Source: Schaedlerella glycyrrhizinilytica_A (GTDB taxonomy: Bacteria; Bacillota; Clostridia; Lachnospirales; Lachnospiraceae). From it: DNA of 64,000 nt. Position 1 is the first letter of the stretch; each line of letters starts with the position of its first letter. A program made the position numbers and the translations under genes. The DNA lies in assembly GCF_042852765.1 (NCBI RefSeq), contig NZ_AP031414.1. One strand, written 5' to 3'. Shown one piece after another: positions 1 through 8,591 of the stretch. The notes under the pieces were generated by a model. That model searched no databases. It was not told the DNA's origin and saw only the letters and a program-made list of their open reading frames with translations.

Positions 1-639
1 GTTGCGGTTTCCGGATCCGGAAATGTTGCGATCTATGCAACAGAGAAAGCACAGGAACTGGGCGCTAAAGTTGTGACTGTCAGTGATTCTACTGGCTGGG
101 TATATGATCCGGAGGGAATCGATCTTGCAGCGCTCAAAGAGATCAAAGAAGTGAAACGCGCAAGACTGACTGAATACAAAAATTACCGCCCGAATTCCGA
201 ATACCATGAGGGAAGAGGCGTATGGACTGTGAAAGTGGATATTGCGCTTCCGTGTGCGACACAGAACGAACTGCATCTCGAGGATGCAAAAGCATTGGTT
301 GCAAACGGATGTATTGCCGTTGCAGAGGGCGCAAATATGCCGACTACAATGGAAGCCACGGAATATCTGCAGGCAAACGGCGTGCTGTTCGCACCGGGAA
401 AAGCTGCCAATGCCGGCGGTGTTGCCACTTCCGCATTGGAGATGTCCCAGAACAGCGAACGTTTAAGCTGGTCTGCAGAAGAAGTAGATGCAAAATTAAA
501 AGGCATCATGGTAAATATCTGCCACAATATGGCTGACGCGGCAGAAAAATATGGATTCAAAGGCAACTACGTTGTAGGTGCAAACATTGCCGGATTTGAG
601 AAAGTGGTCGATGCGATGACTGCACAGGGAATCGTTTAA
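1..639 (+). CDS. gdhA: NAD(P)-specific glutamate dehydrogenase, C-terminal part
   Basis: The reading frame is open from base 1, so the gene starts upstream of the window; about 212 C-terminal residues are visible. The enzyme interconverts glutamate and 2-oxoglutarate plus ammonia in the cytoplasm. The visible part begins inside the Rossmann dinucleotide-binding fold (VAVSGSGNVAIYA, the GxGNV loop). It continues through the family-typical segments ALPCATQNEL and AEGANMPTT and the PGKAANAGGV stretch near the end, which are typical of hexameric bacterial GDH. A strong terminator follows directly, so it is probably the last gene of its transcript. The cofactor preference (NADP or NAD) cannot be read from this part. 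Confidence 0.95.
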   Translation, partial: VAVSGSGNVAIYATEKAQELGAKVVTVSDSTGWVYDPEGIDLAALKEIKEVKRARLTEYKNYRPNSEYHEGRGVWTVKVDIALPCATQNELHLEDAKALVANGCIAVAEGANMPTTMEATEYLQANGVLFAPGKAANAGGVATSALEMSQNSERLSWSAEEVDAKLKGIMVNICHNMADAAEKYGFKGNYVVGANIAGFEKVVDAMTAQGIV

Positions 640-657
640 GCTTCTGTTTTGACTTAT

Positions 658-700
658 AACAGTTCAGTCCTGTGGCTGAACTGTTGCTTTTGTATTTTTG
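658..700 (+). terminator. Rho-independent terminator after gdhA
   Basis: Perfect 10-bp stem AACAGTTCAG/CTGAACTGTT with an 8-nt loop, followed by a T-rich tract, 18 bases after the gdhA stop. Confidence 0.9.
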
Positions 701-718
701 TATTTTGAGGAAAATATA

Positions 719-747
719 TTGACAATTTGTGTGAAATGCTTTATAGT
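719..747 (+). promoter_or_regulatory. Sigma-A promoter of the riboswitch/P-ATPase unit
   Basis: TTGACA at 719-724, a 17-base spacer and TATAGT at 742-747. Transcription would start near 754, directly at the first strand of the riboswitch stem. Confidence 0.8.
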
Positions 748-754
748 TATTTTT

Positions 755-857
755 CAGTAAAAGGGAGTAACGGTGCTTTTATAAAGCGCGCACGATGTCG
801 TCAGTACGATGCGACCAGGCATCCGTATCGTGATTAAACAGTGAGACTTTTACTGCA
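755..857 (+). promoter_or_regulatory. yybP-ykoY family (Mn2+-sensing) riboswitch aptamer
   Basis: The outer stem P1 is formed by AGTAAAAG (756-763) and CTTTTACT (847-854). Inside it are the family-like GGGAGTAAC segment and a TGTCGTCA...GCGACC region, and just before the closing strand comes ACAGTGAGAC, which resembles the conserved CAGYGAGACCUUU end of the family. The yybP-ykoY RNA senses Mn2+ and often precedes P-type ATPases of the Ca2+ class in Firmicutes, which matches the gene downstream. The P1 closing strand is also the first strand of the terminator, so ligand binding should favour read-through. Assignment is from memory of the consensus, not a covariance-model hit. Confidence 0.75.
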
Positions 858-890
858 TTATTTGATGTGCAGTAGAAGTCTTGCTTTTTT
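845..890 (+). terminator. Riboswitch expression-platform terminator
   Basis: 13-bp stem between 845-857 and 868-880 with one mismatch (GACTTTTACTGCA against TGCAGTAGAAGTC), then a TTGCTTTTTT tail. It shares bases 847-854 with the P1 stem of the aptamer, so the two structures are mutually exclusive. Confidence 0.85.
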
Positions 891-931
891 ATTGCACAAA
901 TGTCAATACTAAAAAAGAAGGAGGAATTGAT

Positions 932-3544
932 ATGCGTGATTATTATCAGATGTCAGCAGAAGATGTGAGACAGGAAATCAACGGAACGCAGGAACCGCTC
1001 ACAATGGATCAGATTCGGGAACATCAGGAAAAGTATGGTCCGAACGAACTTGTAGAGGGGAAAAAGAAAACGACGCTTCAGATTTTTCTGGAGCAGTATA
1101 AAGACTTCCTTGTGATCATTCTGATCATTGCTGCGATCGTTTCCGGTTTTCTCGGAGACATGGAGAGTACCCTTGTTATTTTGATCGTTATCACAATGAA
1201 TGCGATCCTTGGGACCGTACAGACCGTAAAGGCAGAACAGTCTCTTGACAGTTTGAAGAAATTATCCGGACCGGAGGCAAAAGTGCTCCGTGATGGAAAT
1301 ATCGTACCGGTTCCGTCATCAGAAGTGACGGTCGGCGATGTGGTGATCTTAGATGCGGGAGATTATATCCCGGCGGACGGTCGGATTTTGGAATGTGCCA
1401 GCCTGAAAGTGGACGAAAGTGCGCTGACAGGAGAAAGCCTCGGAGTTGAAAAGACGATCGATACGATCTCAGGCGAAGTACCGCTCGGAGATCGTGTGAA
1501 TATGGTATATTCCGGAAGCTTTGTAACTTACGGACGAGGAAGATTCCTTGTAACCGGAATCGGAATGGAAACAGAAGTTGGTAAAATTGCCAGTCTTCTG
1601 AAGACAACTTCGGAAAAGAGAACACCACTCCAGATCAATCTGGATCAGTTTGGACAGAAGCTTTCCATCATTATACTGATCTTTTGTGGTATTCTGTTTG
1701 GTATCAATGTATTCCGCGGCGGTGAGATCGGTGATGCATTTATGTTTGCTGTAGCACTTGCAGTTGCGGCAATCCCGGAAGCACTCAGTTCGATCGTGAC
1801 GATCGTACTTTCTTTCGGCACGCAGAAGATGGCAAAAGAACACGCGATCATCCGAAAACTGCAGGCAGTCGAGGGACTGGGAAGCGTATCGATCATCTGT
1901 TCGGATAAAACAGGTACTTTGACCCAGAATAAGATGACGGTGGAAGATTATTATGTCAATGAATCAAGAATTCCGGCAGACAAGATCGATCCTAAAGATG
2001 ATGATGTGAGACTGCTTCTTGTCAGCAGCATTCTCTGCAACGATTCTACCAATGTAGATGGGGTGGAGGTTGGAGATCCGACGGAGACCGCTTTGATCAA
2101 TCTTGGAAGCAAGATCGGAGTAGAGGCGCAGGATGTTCGGGAACGTTATCCGCGGGAAAGTGAAAATCCGTTTGACAGTGACCGTAAATTGATGGCGACG
2201 AAACATACGATCGAGGGCAGACATCTGATGATCGTCAAAGGTGCGGTTGATGTCTTACTAAACCGTATGGACCGGATCCATATTAATGGAGAGATCCGTT
2301 CGATCACGGAAGCGGATAAGCAGAAGATCGAGGCGCAGAATCAGGAATTTTCAAGAGAGGGTCTGCGAGTGCTCGGGTTTGCATATAAAGAAGTTCCGGC
2401 TGATCTGGAACTGACAGTGGATCATGAGGATGGACTGATCTTCCTTGGTCTGATCGATATGATGGATCCGCCGAGAGAGGAGTCCAAAGCGGCAGTTGAA
2501 GAATGTAAGCGTGCGGGAATCCGCCCGATCATGATCACAGGAGATCATAAAGTCACAGCGGCAGCTATCGCAAAACGAATCGGCATTCTTCAGGATGAGT
2601 CCGAAGCATGTGAGGGCGCTGAGATCGATTCGATGACAGATGAAGAACTGAAAAACTTTGTGGAGAAGATTTCCGTGTATGCGCGTGTGTCACCGGAACA
2701 TAAGATCCGGATCGTGCGTGCATGGCAGGAAAAAGGAAATATTGTTTCCATGACAGGGGACGGCGTCAATGACGCACCGGCGTTGAAACAGGCGGATATC
2801 GGTGTTGCAATGGGAATTACCGGAAGTGAAGTTTCCAAAGACGCTGCATCTATGGTACTGACGGACGATAACTTTGCAACGATCGTAAAAGCCGTTGAAA
2901 ACGGACGGAATGTATATCGGAATATCAAGAATGCGATCCTGTTTCTTCTTTCCGGTAACTTCGGCGCGATCCTTGCAGTATTGTATGCTTCGATCGCAGG
3001 TCTTCCGGTACCGTTTGCACCGGTGCATCTGTTGTTCATCAACTTGCTGACAGATAGTCTGCCGGCGATCGCATTGGGACTGGAGCCGCACTCGATGGAT
3101 GTGATGAATGAGAAACCGAGACCGATGAATGAGTCGATTCTGACGCCAAGTTTCCTGAAACGGATCGGTATCGGCGGTCTTTCGATCGGTGTGACGACGA
3201 TGATCGCATTTATGATTGGATATCAGGGCGGAAACGCTGTGCTGGCAAGTACAATGGCGTTTGGAACATTATGTACGGCGCGTCTTGTGCATGGGTTTAA
3301 CTGTAAAGAAGATAAACCGGTTATTTTCACAAACCGTTTCTTTAACAACATTTACTTGATCGGAGCATTTGTTCTCGGTCTGGCGCTGATCACAGCGGTT
3401 ATGATGATCCCGGGACTGCATTCTCTTTTCCAGGTACAGACATTGACGTTTACACAGCTGATGACCGTGTATGGTCTGGCGCTTGTCAATCTTCCGGTGA
3501 TCCAGTTTATTAAAGCGATCAATCAGAAATTACACTGGATATAA
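932..3544 (+). CDS. Cation-translocating P-type ATPase, Ca2+ (P2A) type
   Basis: 870-residue membrane pump that exports a divalent cation (Ca2+ and/or Mn2+) at the expense of ATP. The N-terminal cation-ATPase domain is followed by the TGES actuator loop, the M4 motif PEALSS, the phosphorylation motif DKTGTLT, and the hinge TGDGVNDAP; a block of C-terminal helices ends the protein. PEAL replaces the more usual PEGL. The start at 932 is chosen because AAGGAGGAATT lies at the right distance; an upstream in-frame ATG at 881 falls in the terminator hairpin. The riboswitch upstream suggests induction by manganese. Monocistronic, with a terminator behind it. Confidence 0.93.
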   Translation: MRDYYQMSAEDVRQEINGTQEPLTMDQIREHQEKYGPNELVEGKKKTTLQIFLEQYKDFLVIILIIAAIVSGFLGDMESTLVILIVITMNAILGTVQTVKAEQSLDSLKKLSGPEAKVLRDGNIVPVPSSEVTVGDVVILDAGDYIPADGRILECASLKVDESALTGESLGVEKTIDTISGEVPLGDRVNMVYSGSFVTYGRGRFLVTGIGMETEVGKIASLLKTTSEKRTPLQINLDQFGQKLSIIILIFCGILFGINVFRGGEIGDAFMFAVALAVAAIPEALSSIVTIVLSFGTQKMAKEHAIIRKLQAVEGLGSVSIICSDKTGTLTQNKMTVEDYYVNESRIPADKIDPKDDDVRLLLVSSILCNDSTNVDGVEVGDPTETALINLGSKIGVEAQDVRERYPRESENPFDSDRKLMATKHTIEGRHLMIVKGAVDVLLNRMDRIHINGEIRSITEADKQKIEAQNQEFSREGLRVLGFAYKEVPADLELTVDHEDGLIFLGLIDMMDPPREESKAAVEECKRAGIRPIMITGDHKVTAAAIAKRIGILQDESEACEGAEIDSMTDEELKNFVEKISVYARVSPEHKIRIVRAWQEKGNIVSMTGDGVNDAPALKQADIGVAMGITGSEVSKDAASMVLTDDNFATIVKAVENGRNVYRNIKNAILFLLSGNFGAILAVLYASIAGLPVPFAPVHLLFINLLTDSLPAIALGLEPHSMDVMNEKPRPMNESILTPSFLKRIGIGGLSIGVTTMIAFMIGYQGGNAVLASTMAFGTLCTARLVHGFNCKEDKPVIFTNRFFNNIYLIGAFVLGLALITAVMMIPGLHSLFQVQTLTFTQLMTVYGLALVNLPVIQFIKAINQKLHWI

Positions 3545-3580
3545 AAAGGCATAAAACAGAGACATTATTAAAGAACGTCA

Positions 3581-3627
3581 AAATCCGGAAGGAATCCTTT
3601 TATTTGGGGAATCCTTTCGGATTTTTT
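3581..3627 (+). terminator. Terminator after the P-type ATPase
   Basis: Long stem of AAATCCGGAAGGAATCC against GGGGAATCCTTTCGGATTT with two interruptions, ending in TTTTTT. It may also act weakly for the opposite strand. Confidence 0.85.
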
Positions 3628-3639
3628 GTATGTATGGAG

Positions 3640-3687
3640 AGAGGGTGCCGCTCAATCATCTAATTTGATGATTTTGCGACACCCTCT
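3640..3687. repeat. Nested inverted repeat between convergent genes
   Basis: Outer arms AGAGGGTG (3640-3647) and CACCCTCT (3680-3687) enclose an inner pair AATCATC/GATGATT. It lies between the P-ATPase terminator and the end of gatD (minus strand). No T-run follows on either strand, so it is more likely a transcript 3' stem or a small interspersed repeat than a classical terminator. Confidence 0.5.
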
Positions 3688-3745
3688 GGTGTTGCGAATC
3701 AAAGATCGACTGCTACACAGAACATGCAAAAATGAGAGGATCATC

Positions 3746-4504
3746 TTAGGTGTAGCGTTTGATCGTTTCTTTTAGAACATATTTTTTGTCGTTGTACCGA
3801 TCTGCGATGTAACTGTTGGCTTTGTGCTCCAGTTCATCCGGAAGCGGCTCTAAATGGATTTCCGTACCGTATTTGCGCTGTAATGCATGTTCCAACAGAT
3901 AATCGCATACATGCGGATTTTTCGGAAGCAGAGGACCGTGCAGATATGTTGCGATGACATTCTTGTAAATCACGCCCTCCTGTCCGGATTTCCCGGTGTT
4001 TCCAAGACCGAATACGACTTTCCCGAACGGTGTGTGGTCTCCGATATAGGTGCGGCCGCCGTGATTCTCAAAGCCGACGACCGGAGTGTCAAACAGCGGA
4101 CTGTCCAGTACGATATTTCGGATCAGACGTTCCGGCTCCCATTCGGTTTTGATATTTAAAATACCAAGTCCCTCGATGGTTTTCGTCTGTGTCTTATAAT
4201 AATGACCGAGGAGCTGATAACCGCCGCAGACGGCAAGCACAATTCCATCTTCTTCTACATAAGTTCTGAAATCTTCCCGGATTTTCTGGAGATGGGAGCA
4301 GACCAGTTCCTGTTCCCGGTCAGAGCCTCCGCCGAGTAATACGACATCCAGTTTGGAAAAGTCAATCGTATCGCCGGAGATGAATGGGATGACTTCCGCT
4401 TCTATACCGCGCCATTCCAGCCGTTTGCGCAGACATTGGATATTGCCGCGGTCTCCGTACAGATTCAGAAGATCCGGATAAAGATGTCCGATTGTCAATT
4501 TCAT
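3746..4504 (-). CDS. gatD: Lipid II isoglutaminyl synthase, glutamine amidotransferase subunit GatD
   Basis: 252-residue CobB/CobQ-like class I glutamine amidotransferase. With MurT it amidates the D-glutamate of the lipid II stem peptide, supplying ammonia from glutamine. The nucleophile is C93 in the motif VCGGYQ and the catalytic histidine is H189 in YLHGP, matching the positions known for Staphylococcus aureus GatD (C94, H189). Length is typical. Its start overlaps the murT stop by four bases (ATGA), so the two are translationally coupled. Confidence 0.95.
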   Translation of the reverse strand: MKLTIGHLYPDLLNLYGDRGNIQCLRKRLEWRGIEAEVIPFISGDTIDFSKLDVVLLGGGSDREQELVCSHLQKIREDFRTYVEEDGIVLAVCGGYQLLGHYYKTQTKTIEGLGILNIKTEWEPERLIRNIVLDSPLFDTPVVGFENHGGRTYIGDHTPFGKVVFGLGNTGKSGQEGVIYKNVIATYLHGPLLPKNPHVCDYLLEHALQRKYGTEIHLEPLPDELEHKANSYIADRYNDKKYVLKETIKRYT

Positions 4505-5862
4505 GAGAGGATGCCTCCTTTCTCCTGATCCTGCATAGAGGTCAGTAAATGGTTCGTCCGATATAAGCCGGAGTAGTTGACGATCACATAAAGATTTTTT
4601 GTTCCGTTTTTCGTCAGATGTTCGATCGTTGCTTCCATATCAGTCGTAGATTCACAGGGAATATCTTCGTATTTCAGCCGCAGCCCCATATCATACCGTC
4701 TGGTGCCGTTGGTTGTGATCGTGGCGGCGTTGGCGTCTGCAAGATATTGGAAATCCACATCCCAGAGCCAGGAGACGTCCTCGCCGTCCTGATAAGTATC
4801 GTTGATCTGAATGATGATATCCTTTGGGGCGGGATCTTTCAAAACAAGGGAAATCTTTTGCTGAAAACCGATCGGATTTTTCGCAAGGTGAAGCTGTACC
4901 CGCGCATTGTGGATCGTGAAAATACTTTCCCGGTTATTGCCGTAATCAAAGTTCTCGATCATTTCCTGAAAATGGGGTTTGTCCGCATCCATGGCGCAAA
5001 GTGCGGCGTATGCGGACAGCGTGTTATAGATGTTGTAAGGAGAGCGTGCGGTGGAATGGATCCGCATGCCGTCCATATCAAAATCATATACCTCATCATG
5101 GAAGTAAATATCCGATGCGGTAAAATCAGGCTCCGGTCTTTGGAACCCACAGTTCGGGCAATGATAAATGCCAAGCTGTCCGTAATGGAAAAAGTCGTAT
5201 TCCAGTTTTTTTCCACAGGAACGGCAGAAAATACTTTCCCGGATCTCCGAACGGGAAATATCGTCAAAAATCTGTTCGCTGATCCCATAGGTCACGAATG
5301 GATTTTGGCTTTCTTTTGCAAGTGCGTAAGAAAGAATGTCGTCACAGTTGATGATCAGTTTTGTGTCAGGAACACTTGTGACGGCTGTTTTCAGTTTGTT
5401 GTAGGTAATATCGACTTCGCCGAAACGGTCCAGCTGATCCCGGGAAATATTGGTCAGAAGCGCGTAGTCCGGCTTGAGCTGCGGAAGCACGCCGACGGAA
5501 GCGATCTCGTCCACTTCGATACAGGCATAGTCCGCATCCAACTGACCATGCCGGTCTGTTGAAAGGACAAATGCGGAGATAATACCGTTCAGCATATTGG
5601 CGCCGGTTCGGTTGATGATGACGGATTTCCCCTCTGCCTTCAGCGCGTGATACAGGATACTGTTTGTTGTTGTCTTGCCGTTGGTCCCCATTGTAACGAT
5701 CGTTTTCTCACGCACCATCGAAGCCATCGTTGATAAGATCTGAGGATCGATGAGCCGTGCGACATACCCGGGGAGTGTAACGCCGCTTCCGCGATTCAGC
5801 TTCTTGATCAGATAGCTGGTTGTCTTTGCACATTTGATTGCCAGTTTACTTCGTAATTTCAT
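4501..5862 (-). CDS. murT: Lipid II isoglutaminyl synthase, Mur-ligase-like subunit MurT
   Basis: 453-residue Mur ligase homologue. It binds ATP through the P-loop TMGTNGKTTTNS (about residues 57-68) and activates the D-Glu carboxylate of lipid II for amidation with ammonia from GatD. A four-cysteine zinc ribbon (CRSCG ... CPNCG, about residues 209-233) is inserted in the central domain, as in MurT proteins generally, and a DUF1727-type C-terminal domain follows. First gene of the murT-gatD operon; its promoter is visible upstream on the same strand. Confidence 0.95.
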   Translation of the reverse strand: MKLRSKLAIKCAKTTSYLIKKLNRGSGVTLPGYVARLIDPQILSTMASMVREKTIVTMGTNGKTTTNSILYHALKAEGKSVIINRTGANMLNGIISAFVLSTDRHGQLDADYACIEVDEIASVGVLPQLKPDYALLTNISRDQLDRFGEVDITYNKLKTAVTSVPDTKLIINCDDILSYALAKESQNPFVTYGISEQIFDDISRSEIRESIFCRSCGKKLEYDFFHYGQLGIYHCPNCGFQRPEPDFTASDIYFHDEVYDFDMDGMRIHSTARSPYNIYNTLSAYAALCAMDADKPHFQEMIENFDYGNNRESIFTIHNARVQLHLAKNPIGFQQKISLVLKDPAPKDIIIQINDTYQDGEDVSWLWDVDFQYLADANAATITTNGTRRYDMGLRLKYEDIPCESTTDMEATIEHLTKNGTKNLYVIVNYSGLYRTNHLLTSMQDQEKGGILS

Positions 5863-6319
5863 AATTTACCCAACTTTTCATCTTTTTTGTTTAATATGTG
5901 CAGAAGCCTGAAAGAATATCAAAAGCTTCCACATGTTCCTTGTCATAAGAACGTTTCTATTATAATGGAAATAGGAAGAGAAAACAAGGAGTACTTTCGC
6001 AAAGCCGGGTTAGGGATATTGCGATTAAGGAAAAGTGTTTTCAGAAAAAACGGGGACGATACGGAAACAGAAAGGTTTTGTCGAAAAAGAGATATTGATA
6101 TTTCGGACAAATAAATAGGGAGAACGATTTTAAAAATGTAGAAAATCAATAAAAAAGCACGAAAGGATGAAAAGAAAGATTATCGATTTTGCATAAAACA
6201 AAAAAAGAATGGTTAAGCGCAATATATATAATGAATAGAGCAAAATAACTCTTGAAAAGAGAAGAGGGAATGGTTTATTCTTGTGATATACCAATAAGGG
6301 CGGAAAAATCCGTTTTTCA
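5863..6319. other. Divergent intergenic region between murT and the sugar ABC operon
   Basis: No convincing gene. It contains the murT promoter (minus strand, 5959-5987) and, for the plus strand, an AT-rich stretch with ATATATAATG near 6225-6234 that could be the -10 of the sugar operon. A 75-codon frame at 5887-6114 lacks a ribosome binding site and resembles no family I know. Confidence 0.5.
5959..5987 (-). promoter_or_regulatory. murT-gatD promoter
   Basis: On the minus strand TTGTTT (plus-strand 5982-5987), a 17-base spacer and a perfect TATAAT (5959-5964), about 100 bases upstream of the murT start. Confidence 0.7.
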
Positions 6320-6388
6320 AAAGGAGGAAAAGGCGAAGACGGAAAGACTTTAAAAGTTGCAGCAGTTGAAACCGCTTACGGAAAAGCT

Positions 6389-7573
6389 ATGTGGGAAAAA
6401 GTCTGCGATGCATTTGAAGCAGCAAACGAAGGCGTGACCGTAGAACTGACGATTGACAAGAATCTGGAAGATGTGATCGATCCGGCGATGAAAGCCGGCG
6501 ACTATCCGGATGTGATCATGCGTGCAGTCGGAGCAGAATCCGGTATGACAGAGACTTTTATCCGGGATAACAACCTGACAGAACTGACAGACGTTCTGGA
6601 TATGACAGTACCGGGTGAAGAGGTAACCGTAGGCGAGAAGATTCTTCCGGGATTTACAGAGAATACGATCGTGAATCCATACGGAGACGGAAAGACATAT
6701 CTGATGCCGATGTTCTACGGACCATGCGGATTATTCTACAACGCAGGGCTTTTTGAAGAAAAAGGCTGGGAAGTTCCGGAGACATGGGATGAGATGTGGG
6801 AACTTGGAGACAAAGCGCAGGCAGAGGGCATCGCGCTCTTCACATATCCGACAACCGGATATTTTGATGCATTCTTCTATGCACTGCTTCACGAAGCAAT
6901 GGGAGAAGAGAACTTCACAAAGGCTCTGAAGTATGAAGAAGGAATCTGGGATACACCGGAAGCACAGCAGGTATTTGATATCATTGCAAAACTGGCTTCT
7001 TATACAGAGAAGACAACTCCTGCAAATGCAAACGACAATGATTTCCAGAAAAATCAGCAGATGATCCTGGACAACAAAGCACTCTTTATGCCGAACGGAA
7101 ACTGGGTGATCGGTGAGATGGCAGAGGCTCCTCGTGCAGAGGGATTTGAGTGGGGATTCACAGCACTTCCGGCACTTGAAGAGGGCGGAGAGAGAGCATC
7201 TTATTCGTTCTTTGAGCAGGTATGGATGCCGAAAGAAGCGAAGAATCAGGATCTTGGAAAACAGTTTATCGCATATCTGTACTCCGACGAAGCAGCTGAG
7301 ATCTTCGCAACAGAGGGCGGAGCGGTACAGCCGATCGCAGGAATGACAGATAAGCTGTCAGGAGATGCCGTAACATATTATGGTATTTACGACACAGGAG
7401 CAGTTGCAGTTCTTGACGCATTCTCAACAACAGATCCGGTTGAAGGTCTGACGACCAGAGGTGCATTCTTTGATCCTGTAAACTCTCTTGTATCCGGAGA
7501 TAAGACAGAAGATCAGTGGATCGCGGAGTTTAAGGAAGCAAGCGATGCATTCCGCGGAGCTTTAAAAGAATAA
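6389..7573 (+). CDS. Sugar ABC transporter substrate-binding protein, 5' end missing
   Basis: Family 1 extracellular solute-binding protein, normally a lipoprotein that delivers an oligosaccharide to the MalF/MalG-type permeases encoded next. The coding frame is open upstream to 6287 and reads GGKGEDGKTLKVAAVETAYGK directly before the first ATG (6389), which looks like the start of the mature domain. There is no in-frame ATG, GTG or TTG before 6389, no signal peptide and no lipobox cysteine. The ribosome binding site AAAAGGAGG (6319-6327) runs straight into this mature-like sequence, as if about 60-90 bases coding for the signal peptide had been deleted. As it stands the product would be cytoplasmic or not made. 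Confidence 0.85.
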   Translation: MWEKVCDAFEAANEGVTVELTIDKNLEDVIDPAMKAGDYPDVIMRAVGAESGMTETFIRDNNLTELTDVLDMTVPGEEVTVGEKILPGFTENTIVNPYGDGKTYLMPMFYGPCGLFYNAGLFEEKGWEVPETWDEMWELGDKAQAEGIALFTYPTTGYFDAFFYALLHEAMGEENFTKALKYEEGIWDTPEAQQVFDIIAKLASYTEKTTPANANDNDFQKNQQMILDNKALFMPNGNWVIGEMAEAPRAEGFEWGFTALPALEEGGERASYSFFEQVWMPKEAKNQDLGKQFIAYLYSDEAAEIFATEGGAVQPIAGMTDKLSGDAVTYYGIYDTGAVAVLDAFSTTDPVEGLTTRGAFFDPVNSLVSGDKTEDQWIAEFKEASDAFRGALKE

Positions 7574-7613
7574 GCAAGATAACAAACTGTCTGTGAATTG
7601 TCAGATAGTAGAA

Positions 7614-7647
7614 ACAGCCGGCGTTCGTTTCTCTATGCGCCGGCTGT
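7614..7647 (+). promoter_or_regulatory. Intercistronic stem-loop between binding protein and permease genes
   Basis: Perfect 10-bp GC-rich stem ACAGCCGGCG/CGCCGGCTGT with no following T-run. A stem at this place typically protects the 3' end of the binding-protein mRNA so that it is made in excess over the permeases. Confidence 0.7.
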
Positions 7648-7678
7648 TCGACTGTTCTGAAAGGATGGAGATGACCGA

Positions 7679-8578
7679 ATGAGAAAAAAGAAAGGTAGAG
7701 GGAGATTTATATTCTTTTGTCTGGCTCCCGCCGTGTTTTTATTTGCAATTTTTATGATTTATCCTACTATCGGCGTATTCCGTATGTCCATGTACAAATG
7801 GGGCGGATACACATCAGAAAAGACTTTTGTAGGATTGGATAATTTTAAGACGTTGTTCCAGAGCGACAAGTTTTATCAGGCGTTCCAGAATACCGTGCTT
7901 CTGATCATCGTTGTGACGATCTGTACGTTTGCATTTTCGCTGATCTTCGCCGCAATCCTGACGAGAGAGAAGATCAAAGGACAGAACTTTTTCCGGATCA
8001 TTTTCTATATCCCGAATATTTTGTCCATTGTAGTTATCAGTGCGATCTTTTCTGCAATTTACGATACGAATCAGGGGCTTTTGAATTCCTTTTTGAATCT
8101 GTTCCGTGGAGCGGACGGAGCCGAGAATCCGATTCTCTGGCTGGGAAGTCAGAAGATCGTTATTTACAGTATTGTGATCGCTATGATCTGGCAGGCAATC
8201 GGTTACTATATGGTAATGTATATGGCAAGTATGGCAAATGTACCGGAAAGTCTTTACGAGTCTGCAAGTCTGGAGGGAGCCGGAAAGATCAAACAGTTCT
8301 TCTCGATCACACTTCCGCTGATCTGGACAAATATCCGGACAACACTTACATTTTTCATTATCAGTACCATTAACATGAGTTTCCTCTTTGTAAAAGCGAT
8401 GACAAACGGAGGACCGGACGGAGCGTCAAACGTATTCTTAAGTTATATGTATCAGGAAGCATATACCAATTCTTCCTACGGCTATGGTATGGCGATCGGA
8501 TCTGTCGTATTTATCTTCTCGTTTGCTCTGGCGGGCATCCTGAATGTTGTTACAAAGCGTGAAGAGATTGAATTCTAA
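7679..8578 (+). CDS. Sugar ABC transporter permease, MalF/UgpA type
   Basis: 299-residue inner-membrane subunit with six predicted transmembrane helices. The start MRKKKGRGR is basic, followed by helix 1 (FIFFCLAPAVFLFAIFMIYP). The EAA loop that docks the ATPase is ESASLEGAGKIKQFFSITLPL (about residues 199-219). No ATPase gene is in this operon, so it must use a shared MsmK-type ATPase encoded elsewhere, which is usual for such transporters in Firmicutes. Followed immediately by the partner permease. Confidence 0.92.
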   Translation: MRKKKGRGRFIFFCLAPAVFLFAIFMIYPTIGVFRMSMYKWGGYTSEKTFVGLDNFKTLFQSDKFYQAFQNTVLLIIVVTICTFAFSLIFAAILTREKIKGQNFFRIIFYIPNILSIVVISAIFSAIYDTNQGLLNSFLNLFRGADGAENPILWLGSQKIVIYSIVIAMIWQAIGYYMVMYMASMANVPESLYESASLEGAGKIKQFFSITLPLIWTNIRTTLTFFIISTINMSFLFVKAMTNGGPDGASNVFLSYMYQEAYTNSSYGYGMAIGSVVFIFSFALAGILNVVTKREEIEF

Positions 8579-8591
8579 AGGAGGGAGAACA

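Noticed and set aside
4618..5562. Long plus-strand frame opposite murT (314 codons)
   Set aside because: Shadow of murT, whose product, motifs and operon with gatD are unambiguous; the opposite frame has no start signal.
5887..6114. 75-codon frame upstream of the sugar operon
   Set aside because: No ribosome binding site, overlaps the murT promoter, low-complexity basic sequence and no family resemblance.
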